Assembly: GCA_039654915.1 (NCBI GenBank)
Contig: CM077599.1
Coordinates: forward strand, 5,396,501 to 5,460,500
Direction: 5' to 3'
DNA from: Aquilaria yunnanensis
Lineage: Eukaryota > Streptophyta > Magnoliopsida > Malvales > Thymelaeaceae
DNA length: 64,000 bases
Shown: positions 38,123 through 49,869 of the stretch, in pieces
How positions within the stretch are numbered: the stretch's first letter is position 1
Layout: each line of letters starts with the position of its first letter
Translations under genes and position numbers: made by a program
The notes under the pieces: generated by a model
Database searches by the model: none
What the model was told of the DNA's origin: nothing
Seen by the model: only the letters and a program-made list of their open reading frames with translations

Positions 38123-41100
38123 TTAAGCAGCTTTTGCATTTTGTAGTCTATTTGCATTTGTTAAAACAGTATCTTTCACCTGGTTGTTCGGATGCAACAT
38201 TAAAGTAGCTGCAATTTGCATTCTGTACTTATTCATGATTTCTTTCTGCAAAGTCAAAAACAATAAGTGTATAAGTAGTAATTTGATAGTGCATGAAGAA
38301 GACATTATAGATGTTATAGTTGTTACCGGTCCCAGGTCAGAAACAAACGGTTGGCCATGATATAATTCCATATGTTTCATTGCAAAAATGGCACAGTCTT
38401 TTGCATTCCTCATGTACTGCCTGTAGGTCTTTTTCCACAGCAAAGAAACAAATGTGGGTTGGTATCTTCCAATTTCAGATGCAAGGGGATGTTCCCAGGA
38501 GTCAAGCCATTTGCTGATGATTTGTCTCTGTTAAAAGTAAACGGTGTTATGTTTTCATAGGACACTTCGAATCGAAATGATAGACACTTTGAATTGAAAT
38601 AATATACACTTTGAATTGAAATAATAGACACTTTCAGTAAAAAGAATAGACACTTTGGATAAGACACTTTGAATTGAAAAATTACACTTTGAATTAAAAT
38701 AATAGACACTTTGTATTGAAATAATGGACACTTTGTGTTTAAATAATGGACACTTTGAATTGAAATAATAGACACTTTGAATGATTACCAGAAGAAAGGG
38801 AAACTGTTCATATTTTTCCATCTCCTCATCCCTGTTGTCCATGACCTCTATCTTCTTGCTTTCAGTGTTAATGCAGAACACGCTGAAGTGGACATCTTTA
38901 GGACATATGAAGAACAGCTGTTTCATAAAAACTTATTTTAAGGGCTGGGACACCATGAATAATTGTGTAGTACATGTGCAACCATGCAAAAAGTTTTTCA
39001 TAATAAGAGTGCACTTACAAGTTTGCAAGCATGCAACATTTCTTTCGTGATGTGGTTGTATTGGAGCCACAAGTTGAGCATTTGGCATATGCTGTTCTCC
39101 TTATTAGCATTCTTCTTGACAACTTCAGGATCAAACTTATTGTTGACAATTATGTGGAAAATGCAGGCCTGTAACAAAGATTATTAAATAGATGTTAGAC
39201 TTAAACAGAGTGAATTTTTAAGATGTTACAGACAGAGTTTTACTTACAGATGCATGGCTGGAGAGGAAGCAACGTTCTGGAAACTCTTTGTTCAACTCTT
39301 TTTGATTCAAAGTATAAGCATAGGCGGTTATTATAGAGTCAAATACCAATTTTTCAGGTCTTAAACTGTGGAATTCATTCCTAAAGTTGAAGACATCTAG
39401 TGTGAATTTTGACAGCAGCTCACTGCAATTGAAATATAAGCAGTAGACAGTTCTCAGTAAATTTGCAGTAATTGAAATAAATGATCATTGGCTAATAAAT
39501 TTTTTTTGCTGCGACACTTACTTGACTGATTCTTTCATGCTCCATGCATAGTCTACAACAATAGACTCTGTGCTTGTGAGGTATAAAGGGAGTGTTTTCT
39601 TGAACCGTTGGAGATATGGGGATTTCAAGAAAACTGATTTCTTCTTTGCTCTAGCTGGCCTATCAGCTTTCTCCTGACTTCCATCTATTCCCAAATTGAA
39701 AGAAGGTCCAGTTTCTAGATCAAAGTCTAGAACTGTTGGTATTGGACCTTCATCATCTGGCAAGTCAAGCACAAATGGTTGAGCAAGGTCTTCAAGCTCC
39801 TGATCATTATCATTTTGCTCATCAGGTGTGCAATAGACATTTTTAGATTGCAGTGCAATCTGTGACAGCCTTGCTTTCTCCATTGCATCCATCACTTACT
39901 CAACTTGGAGAATGAATTTCTCATCCCATGGGCTGCTTTCAGCAGTGCCAGGATTGAGCTCATGCGACCTCTGTATCAGCTTTGCAAGTGGAGTTGTAAC
40001 AAGAGGGAACAGCTCACAGACTCTTGCAATTTCGTCTTCCACTCTTTTCATTGCAAGAGCTACCTCTTGAACCTTATTATTTAACTGCTTCATTCTTGCT
40101 GTGAATGAGTTGTCAGAGTCAGCAGGCTGTTGTTGCTCCTTGCTTTCAGGCTTACCTTCTGCTGGTTACTCTTTGCTTTGAGGCTCTTCAGGCTGTTTTT
40201 CTTGAGTTTCTGCAGCAGTCTGGTCAACCTTCTTCTCTGGCTGCTCAGGGTGATCAGACTTCTTTGGTACTTTTGGAGCATCAGCTTTTGGAGTATCAGC
40301 AGAAGGAAGATTGGCTGATAGTATTTGTCCTCTGCCAAATCCACCTTGACTTCTCTCTTCATTTAATCTTCTAATGACAATATCATTTGTCCAACCTGTG
40401 ATTGATTGGAAAACTCTAGTGACAAGAGTTTTCCCCCTGAACATTACCCGATCGAGATAAAACATCTGCACATTTAAGACCAGTTAGTATGAAAGTTGTT
40501 AGTATGAAAGTTGTTGACAAATAAACATGACACATTTACCTGTAGGAAGTAGAGGCATGCACCAATGCATTGGTTGTTGACAGGGTCTTCTTTGTACTTG
40601 CTAATTTGCGTAGCAAGTGTGTTCAAGGTGTAGGCACAGAAGTTCAGCTGATGGCATGCAGAAAGATCCTTCAATGCTTTATGAACCCTCCAATTGCAGC
40701 TGGATCTATTGGATGGTACAAGCAGCTTTGTGACTATGTATATGACAAAGTGAAGCTTGAAATCTTGATCTGCCTTTGATGAGTTAATCACTATGCTTGA
40801 AACTTGACTTGTCAATGGTCCATTTTCCTTCCCATGCTGCATTCTCCACTGTCGAAGTTCCGGGTCATTTGCACGAGAATAAGGGTGTTCATCAACCACC
40901 CTTGGACCAATGGGAATCCCTAACACATTATGCACATCTTCAGCCGTTATCTTGATGGTTGAATGTTTGGATATGCGCAAGGTTGTGTCATCAGGGTTAA
41001 AATGTTCCACTAGCCACTGTACTAGGTTTGGGAAAAGCCTGGTGCATGTTATGTTGAACAGCGATCCAAATCCAAGCTCTTTGATTGCATTAACATGCTC

Positions 41101-43885
41101 TGTGCTAGTGGAGAGTAAATCCATTGTCTGCCTAAGCTGTCCAGGGTTGCACCGTGTTCTATACATTATGCTGGAATGAAATGTTACGTTTCAGTAGTTA
41201 AAAAAATTTAATACAGTAATGATAGACATTTGTTAGTGAGGCAATGGACATATTACGTATAACAAGTAGACACATTGTTGAGAAACAGTAGACACGTTCT
41301 CAGAAAAGAAATGAACCAGTAGACACTTTTCCAGAAAGAGTTCACAGATAACCAATAGACATTTGATAGAGTTCCAACAGACATATTATGTATAACAAGT
41401 AGACACATTTTCCAGCAAGGGAATGAACCAGTGGACAATTTTTTCGAAAATAAATGACCAGAAAAGAAATGTAATATGAGACACTTTTCAAGTAAACACT
41501 TGATAGATAAATAATATACAGATTATTGAGAAACAGTAGACACTTTTTGAGAAAAGAAACGAACCAGTAGACACATTTCTACAATGAGTTCACAGATAAC
41601 CAATAGACATTTGATAGAGTTCCAACAGACATATTATGTATAACAAGTAGACACATTTTCCAGTAAGGGAATGAACCAGTGGACAATTTTTTCAAAAATA
41701 AATGACCAGAAAAGTAATGTAATATGAGACACTTTTCAAGTAAACACTTGATAGATAAATAATAGACAGATTATTGAGAAACAGTAGACACTTTTTGAGA
41801 AAAGAAACGAACCAGTAGACACATTTCTACAATGAGTTCACAGATAACCAATAGACATTTGATAAAGTGCCAACAGACATATTATGTATAACAAGTAGAC
41901 ACATTTTCCAGTAAGGGAATGAACCAGTGGACAATTTTTTCGAAAATAAATGACCAGAAAAGTAATGTAATATGAGACACTTTTCAAGTAAACACTTGAT
42001 AGATAAATAATAGACAGATTATTGAGAAACAGTAGACACTTTTTGAGAAAAGAAATGAACCAGTAGACACTTTTCTACAATGAGTTCACAGAGAACCAAT
42101 AGACATTTGATAAAGTGCCTACAGACATATTATGTATAACAAGTAGACACATTTTCCAGTAAGGGAATGAACCAGTTCACAAATTTGCAGTAAATAATTG
42201 ACCAAAAAAATTATGAAATAGAATATACACTTAATAGATAAATAATGGATAGATTATTGAGAACTAATGTACACACTTTTCCAGAAAAGAAATCAACCAG
42301 TAAAGAAATAACCAGTATACAGAGTATACACAGAATCAATAGACAGAGTATACAGAAGCAGTACACACTTTTTGCATTAAAAAAATAAGCATAATGTGAA
42401 AATGCATTGTGAATAGTATATACCGCTTTGAGGTTGAAGGGCTGGCATTCTGTTTGCCTTCTTTTCTTACTGGGGGGTTAGGTTTCTTTGCAGGGCTTGG
42501 CTCTTCCTTTTGTGCTTTCTTTGCTGGGTGGTTAGGTTTCTTTGCAGAGCCTGTGTGATGCTGTTTCTTATGCTTTGCGGCATCATTCTGCTTAGATTGA
42601 GGTGCTTGTGCAGTGTCTTGTCTTCTTCTGTAAATGATAGGCTTTGCTGGACTTGGCTTTTCTCGAGTTGATGTCTGTTGCCTCGTGTTTTGTCTGTGTG
42701 AACAACCAAAAAGAAAATGTTTTCATGCGCTACATAATGTGTCTACTACAAGAAACAAAAGTGTCTATATGAAACTTTATGACATGAAGGGTAGTATTCA
42801 AATACAAATAGACATAAACATAAGGGATAAGATGCACATTAGACTTTTCATGTTAAAAGAAAACAAAGTAGGTAACTTAACTGAGATTAAAATTGGACAA
42901 TGAAGAGGTTTACCATGTCTGTTATGTTTGAAAACACTGTTCCGAGTATCAAAAAAAATATACTGTCCCAATTTGTTACTGAAAGCAAAAGCAACATAAC
43001 TGAAGTTTCAGAAAGCCTCCTGTGCTGTATCACGCTTAACCAAGAAACCACAATATCAGTAGCTCTAATGTGTTGCTCCAAACTATGCCGGTATCATTGC
43101 TCATATACAAACAAACAGCAAAGATGTAATGAGTTCTGACAAGCTAGTAATTCATCCTCCAATATTGCAACACATGCAACTGTGTTCAGTAATTTTGTAA
43201 ACTGATTTCAGTATATGCATGAAAAGTGTGTGCACTAGCTACACAACGTGTCTACATCAATAAGTAATAGTGTCTATTATGCGCTACATAATGTGTCTAC
43301 TACAAGAAGCCATAGTGTCTATATGATAGAAGAGTATATTTAGGTTGCTTACGAAGGGGAGTTTCGAATCTTGTTCAAGAACGGTGGCGGTTTAACGGTG
43401 AGTTTTATTTTTTGTCTGCACAGAGAACGAGAATACTCAGAAGAAATCTCAGATTGTACAGTAATATTTGTGTTTTACCTCCTTTGTTTTGGTTCAGTTT
43501 CAGAAGCATGTGTTGGATGTTGTTTTTGCTTGCTTGTCGCCGGTTTCTCTTGATCTCGCCTGAAATTGTCAGATTATAGGTTAGGTTTTGATTAAGTAAA
43601 ATTGTCAGAAATGAATCGATAATGAGGTTCGAAGAGGAAACGTAGAGAAGTAGAAAAGGCTATCCGTTGCGTGGCCGGCGTTCCGATGTGTTGCCGGAAC
43701 TTAAAACGCACTATAAAAAGCTAGAGAACGCCGGCGAGTTGCCGGAACTGAAAACGTACAATAAAAAGCTAGAGGACGGCGGTGAAATGTCCGAAGGTCT
43801 ACCTTTCTTGCTGTTTCTCTGTGAAATCGCCGTAGTAGTCGTCTTCTGTAGCGGGAAGCGCGACGAGCTTTCGATTATCAGCCAT
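38123..43885 (-). CDS. Ulp1-like (C48) cysteine protease gene of the composite element, one in-frame stop
   Basis: Twelve GT-AG exons join in frame: 43885-43803, 43559-43479, 43415-43353, 42693-42424, 41170-40540, 40465-40170, 40094-39522, 39422-39248, 39168-39019, 38917-38789, 38527-38327, 38245-38123 (2775 nt, 925 codons). The N-terminal third is Lys/Pro/Gln-rich (AKKPNHPAKKAQ repeats). The middle shows the block found in plant transposon Ulp1 proteins (LGFGSLFNIT, EDVHNVLGIPIGP, CLYFLQ, FYLDRV). The C-terminus has the catalytic His and Asp (DVHFSVFCIN, IEVMDN) and Cys (NAKDCAIFAMKHMELY), the SUMO-protease triad pattern. TAA at 39898-39896 (codon 541) breaks exon 7 before the protease domain and overlaps a perfect donor GTAAGT. 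Intron 4 holds a 248-bp minisatellite and intron 10 a short motif array. Confidence 0.75.
38561..38780. repeat. Tandem GACACTT motif array in intron 10 of the Ulp1-like gene
   Basis: Nine exact GACACTT motifs plus two variants (ATACACTT, TTACACTT) within about 215 bp, mostly in the repeat context TAGACACTTTGAATTGAAAT. Spacing is roughly 15-25 bp. All have the same orientation on the plus strand. Confidence 0.85.
41270..42300. repeat. 248-bp minisatellite rich in TAGACA motifs, intron 4 of the Ulp1-like gene
   Basis: GAGAAACAGTAGACAC recurs at 41280, 41528, 41776 and 42024, exactly 248 bp apart, with a degenerate unit at about 42259. Each unit holds several AGACA(C/T)(A/T)TT motifs, including GTAGACACATTTT and GAGACACTTTTC. 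Copies differ by few bases, so amplification was recent. Confidence 0.9.
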
Positions 43886-44155
43886 GGCGGTTTTCAATTG
43901 CGGAGGAGAGAAGTGAACAGTTGCATGAGACGAGTTACGGGAAGCGTGCAATTTGAATTCGCAGAGTTTTGCGAAACAGTTTTAAAGCGTGGGTAAAATT
44001 GTAATTTCAGTTTTGAAGTAGGCCGGGTCGTGGGCTTGGGCGGCAGTGAATAGTATTGGGCTCCTATGTCTAATTAGACCTATGTCTATAATATAATATC
44101 TACTAAAACTGGGCAGGGGCGCATTTATGCGGACTAAATAGTAAGAATAGTATTT

Positions 44156-47100
44156 CTCTTTTTAACTCATTTTCAAAATTTGTAAATAATTTTAAAGAGT
44201 TATTCAATTGAAATTTAAATGTGAAGCATAAATATTTAGTAACTATAAAAGTATTTTATTTTGAAAATAAATAAAATTTAATAACTTACTTCAAATTAAA
44301 ACTAAATGTTACTCAAAATAATATTTATTTCTACATATACAATTAGGAATTAACTCAAAGAATTTTTATTTAGATGGTCATATTCTTTTTCATACTCAGA
44401 AATTTACAAGAGCGTGGTTATAGGAGATACATTCTTTTTAGATAGTATAGTTTAAAGAAACTTTCGATCAATTCAAATTTTATGACCGATTGTAACTTAG
44501 TCGTATATATGAACCCCACTTAAAAAATGTTATAAAACTACCACCAAAACTGGGCAAGGGAGGCCTTAAAGCAAAGTTAGAACTAGAGTTCCTAGGACTC
44601 TTAGATGAGGACAAGCCTCTTACATTTGAATACATAACACTGAATTCAATGGTATAACAAGAAGTTTGGGATCAAGGTGCGAAATTACTCCTTATTTTTT
44701 CATTTATTACTTGATAGCTTTTAACCATTTTCAACCTTTATTTAGTTTTTTGTTACCTTTAGCCATTAGGGTTTGATGAGAATTTCAATAAAATTTTTGT
44801 TACACATAAATAAGTTAATCATATAGAGGTTTTATCTATGTAAAAACAAAAACTAATAGGTAAATTTGTAAAGAAATTAATAAAGTATAGGATATTGAAA
44901 AAAAATTTAAAAAATTTTGTGAAATATGACTAAAAGAATCAATCTACAATTCTCAACAGAAATTAAAAATTATCAAGTGTATGAAAATAAGTTTGAGGTA
45001 GATTTATAACAAGAAATAAAGTTTATGAACTTCTTGCTTAATTTGCCTAGTTATAATATGATAATTTTATATCATTAGAATAATGTTAAATTTATAGTAT
45101 ATGCTTTTTGTAATGTTTGCTATGTAGAAAAATAATTATAGCCACACAAAGCTTTTTTGTTTGCTAATTAGAAAAATAATAGATAGTAGTGTACTAATAT
45201 CAAACAATATGATAAAAAAATCTATAACATGGAAGTTATTTAAAAATATAAGTGAAGAAATATAAAATACGGTGCAAAAGATTTATCTTATATGTTTTTC
45301 TATAAATCAAGAAATGAATTTGACATTTGAGTAGTTAAACTAATTCATTAATTAAGGGCATTTTTATGCATATTCCAAAAAAAAATTGAGGATATTTTGT
45401 TCTATATAAAACTTGAGTGAAATCAACCTTTACTTATTATTTTACAAGTAAATTACTCCAACATTGTTGGGAATTAAAACATTTTGTATATAAAAATTTA
45501 AAAATAAAATAAACTAATTTGATAACATTAGTAGTTTTTTTTCTAAATATATTTTTACCAATACACCGTATAATTTATTTTAAAAAAAAATTGGGGTACC
45601 ACTGTATCTCCCTATATCCCCTTTCAATGCCATTGACCAGACTGACTATTCTTATTGTCCTCCATAAGAATACCAGACAAGAATGAAGGGCAATGATCAA
45701 AATAGCAATCATTCTCCGTCATAAAAGTTCAAACTTGACAGATAATTGTGAGAGAATATAATTTTCTATGCATCTTGTAGGTTAGGTTTTCTCTCAAAAG
45801 TATCAAACTTGAAACGCCAATAATCACATTAATATTTAGGAGTAGTTCAGTTGATATTAACTCAATTAATGGGTCAACATTATTTGGTGGTCAATGAAGG
45901 GTTATTGGGTGGGCTATGTAAATGGACTAGGGAAGTGGGAAATTACATGTTAATGCCACAGGGTTTTTAACCAAATCAACCCTCTCTCCTCAGTCTTAGA
46001 TAGACCGAAAGCACCTTCATCCCACAAACTCCCTTCCATTATCGGTTGCCCAAAGGTCTGCAACCAAGTTCTTGGAGCCTACTGCCGGCCATTATCAATT
46101 TTATTGCTAAGTCCTTATTACTGTCCATTTCCATCCGACATGTCCATCTTCATTGTCTGACAAGCTTTAAACCACATCTTGGATCTGTCGTTCGACAACC
46201 TTAGGACCACATCTCAGATCTGCCATCTGACAAGCTTTGAATCTCACCTAAGCCCATTGTCGTGTGATAGAGATTGAAGAGACCTTGACAACTTGGATTC
46301 GCCACAACCAACACTTCACCAATCAATTTTAGAAGTGAGACAAGCTGACTAAAAAGTAACAATGAAGCGTAAATAATAGAAAGTTTATGACTGAAGTAAA
46401 GCCCAAAGCCATGGGTGACTTTGACCCTCTTAAAACCCAAATTAGATTCGTAAAAAAAATAAAACATCATTAATCCCATTAACATAAAACAAACTGCCTT
46501 TTATATTTCGTTTGTTGGTTCCAAAGAAGGCTCTACATTTTCTAGAATGTCTAGAGACTAGGGGGTAGCTAGCTATGGGGTTTGGTTTGACTCCCAAGCC
46601 TCCTTTTAGGTTTTTTTTATTTTTTGTTGTCTTTTTCTTTTGTTTTTCTCCATTTTTTTATTCTTTTTTTTCCTTGCACCACTTCATTTATTATTTTATT
46701 ATTCCATTTTTTTCCATTTTATTTTAATGTTTTCATTTTTTCATCTTTTTATAATGTTTCTTTTTTATATTTTGTATTACTTCCATTTTTGTCTATTTTT
46801 TTATTTCTATTCTAACTCCATATTTTTTTTACCTTTTCATACCTTTTCTACCTTATTTTATTTTATTTTTTATTTTAAATTGTTCAACTACTAGAAGATC
46901 AAATAACTAGTTGAGCAAAAAAAAAAAATAAACAATTACTTGTAAAAAAAATAATTAGTTTCTCTAAAAACTAAATAAATACACATGAAAAAATTAATTT
47001 CTCTAAAAAACTAACACTACTAATAAAGAACATATAGTTAATAATAAAATAATAAATAGTTTATTTAAAAAATATGTAAGAACTTATAAGAAATAAAAAA

Positions 47101-49869
47101 TTAATAAAACCAAAAAATATCTACTAATAAAATATGGCTATTTTTATAAAATAATAAACAGCTAATAACAAAATAGCAAACAATTATAGACAAAAAATAA
47201 ATAATTAGTAAAAAATAATAAACTGATTTAGTTGATATGTATTATGTTAATTTATATACATAAAATAAAAAATATAAAAATATATTTTAAAAAATCCAAA
47301 ATATGGAAAAATAAGAACAAGCCTGATAAAAAAATAAGAAATAATAAAAAATAAATAATATCCATTAAAAATAAACTTGTCAAAAGAATAAATAAGAAAT
47401 GATAAAAGAATATATAAAACTCATAAAAAACAAACCTGATAAAAGAATATATAAAATTGATAAAATAATAAAGGCACATGTATGATTATTAAAACGAATA
47501 GTGTCTATTCTTCTATCAATGGTTATTTGTACTTTTGGCTCAGTTTATTGTTATTTATTTAGGTTTGCAGTAGTTTTTTAAGACAAACTTTTTTTTAATG
47601 TTCTTTTATTATTATCTAATTATTTTTTATAAGTATTTTTTAGTTAATTTATTATATTTTTTTAAAAAATATAAAACTAATAAAAAAATAAAGCCGTGCA
47701 CGTGATTTTATTAATATTGATAGTGTCAGTTCTTTTAACAATGGCTATTCATTCTTTTGGCTAACTTTATTATTCTTTATTTAAGTTCATACTTGTTTTT
47801 TATAGATAAACTCTTTATTTTTATGTTTTTTAACATTATCTGTTTGTTTTTTTATAAGTATATGTTAGTTTTTAAAATATAATTCTTATCAATATATTTA
47901 TTTATTCTTTCTGAGGAACTATTTATTCTTTAACAAGTAACTATTTATTCTATTAGCTTAACTAGTTATTTATTCTTTTATTAGTTAAAAATTGGGGGGG
48001 GGGGGATGACATAAAAGAAAAGAAAAATAAGGGTTAAAAGTGAAAAAATTGACAAAGTTAAATAGAAGATAGCGAAAATAAGATGAAAAATAAAAAATGG
48101 AAAAATTAACAACAAAAAAATGGAAGAAACAAACAAAATAAGACTATCGAAAAGAAATGAATAAAAAGGAATTTGGGAAAAATTGGAAACAGAATGGGAG
48201 ATGAAAAAAATGAAGAAGAAAATTTGAAAAAAAAGGCTAGAGAAGAAGAAACGAGGGGGGAAAAAGTTGGAAAAATAGGCACCTGTGTTGAGAATTGAAT
48301 CTGAGTTACCTTTTTCAACTCGGAATATGCTAACCACTTTGACAGGTGCAAAACTCTGCCTGAGGCCGACATATTTTATATAAGTAGGCCTTTTGCCACG
48401 CAAGCGTGATTGCCCCAGCTCTAATAAGTTACGCCAAAATGTCAGTTCATCAACTTCATAAAGGTGGGCACGATATTAGTCAGATTCATAAAAGGCTTAC
48501 CTTTTTTTCAAAACATGTATCATTTGTTCACTTTTTCATATTTTTAAAGATGTAGATAATTGATCTTAATGTAACCCGCCTGTTAGAATTATGCTATTTA
48601 ATAACTTAATTCTTTAGAAATGTCTTAAACATGTTTTTATGAAACAACATTTATGACTTTTATTGAAACAAACAACAAATATTTTAGGATGAAAGATGGC
48701 TTATTTAGAGATATGAATTAAGTAGTACTGATTTTATTATTAATATTGTTATTATCATTATTATCAATGTTATAGTTGTGTATGCTATAACCTTTGAGCT
48801 CAACTTTCATTTAACTGGCTATGTTAAAGTAGAGTAATTTACAAATTTATAAGTGATGTGATTGTCTTGACCCCAAAAAGAGAAAATAAGTTGATTTGAT
48901 TACATGAATAAAAATTATGTGATGATCAAGCATGAAATTTTGCATATGTGACAGGTTTTTGCTAGTGTTCAAAATCATTACAAGTATAAGATATAAGAAT
49001 CTACTATAGAAAAGTTTAAGGGGTGAAGTGTCTGTCTCACAAAACCTAGCAGACTTGAACTGCAATATCACTTTTTGATTACCTAGTTTTTGTAGAGAGT
49101 GTTGCGCAGCTTAAATCCTAACCTATTGCCTCAGAGATGTCATCTAATACCAACCCAGTTAGGGAAGCAAGGACAGTTATGTGGCAATTAATCATATTTT
49201 TCATCCCCAAGAAAAACCAATTATATGTATCTTGTACTTAAAAAAATAGGGTTTACTTTTTTTGTGCTAATTAAACTTTCATCTAATAAATATGAAAACT
49301 TACACTTATTTATTTTAGTAATAACTTAAATTATCCAATAACTATCTTTTAGTAAATTTGAATCATTTAGTAATTAAAATTTAATAGGTCATTTAAATCA
49401 TCTTTTTTTTTTTTTTTTGTAAATGGAAGACAAATTTTTCATATGCTGATTTTTTAATGGAAAAAAAAAGAATTAGATATCTAAACTTGAGATTAATAGG
49501 GTAATTAGCTCCCCTAAGAAAAATAGTAAAGAATAACAAGTAACAATGGTACTGTGTGAAAAGGTTACTACCATCTAATGTATGAGACTAATAGCCAATA
49601 ACTTTTTATCACATTAACATGAATATCATAATGGCCTTTGTTGATTATAAGGAAAATTACAAAAACTGTGTAGTTTGACCTAATTTACACTTTATCTTAT
49701 TTTATTTTGGAAAATGTACACTTTATATATACTTCTTTTATACTATTTGACACAAATTTCTGAAACCCTAATTTGAATTGTGTGATGGTTATCTTATAGG
49801 CATGTTAATCTCTTCAGTGCTTTTTTACAATGATTATACATTTAAATAATCAATTTTTCCTTTTGAGGC
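44156..49869. other. AT-rich intergenic DNA, no gene seen
   Basis: 46.6-46.9 kb is a long T/C-rich tract and 46.9-47.5 kb is A-rich. Both produce low-complexity shadow ORFs. A 12-G run lies at 47994-48005. A tRNA-like sequence lies at 48279-48349. No terminal repeats were recognised, although the composition suggests old transposon DNA. Confidence 0.5.
48279..48349 (-). other. tRNA-like sequence (tRNA pseudogene or SINE head)
   Basis: On the minus strand the 71-nt segment begins GCACCTGTC and ends ACAGGTGC, an acceptor-stem-like pairing. It has an A-box-like AGTGGTTAGCATATTCCG and a B-box-like GATTCAATTC. The T-stem and anticodon arm do not fold cleanly, so it is not a working tRNA gene. Confidence 0.35.

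Larger units (their letters stand above)
23050..44155. mobile_element. Composite Mutator-like element with FAR1 transposase, F-box and Ulp1-like genes
   Basis: The transposase gene, an F-box gene and a Ulp1-like gene lie together, and the spacers and introns of all three share one dispersed motif (GACACTT or its complement), which suggests one unit. Mutator-like elements with captured Ulp1 domains are known in plants (Kaonashi-type, CUMULE, VANDAL relatives). The ends are not resolved. The left (near 23055, TACTACGGATACCGTGCGCA) and the reverse complement of the right (near 44150, TACTATTTAGTCCGCATAAA) share only short patches. A weak inner match is TGACACATTTACCCC (23106-23120) against GGGTAAAATTGTAATTT (about 43993). 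No clean 9-bp target duplication was found, so the bounds are approximate and the element may be of the non-TIR class. Without the nested retrotransposon it would be about 11 kb. Confidence 0.55.

Noticed and set aside
43667..43996. 109-codon plus-strand ORF at the right end of the composite element
   Set aside because: It is antisense to the first exon (43885-43803) and leader of the Ulp1-like gene, whose splice phases join perfectly.
46624..47479. Phe/Ser-rich ORFs on both strands
   Set aside because: They are long T-rich and A-rich tracts that give hydrophobic shadow ORFs.
47994..48005. Run of 12 G on the plus strand
   Set aside because: A lone homopolymer is not a G-quadruplex arrangement with other G-tracts and may be length-uncertain.
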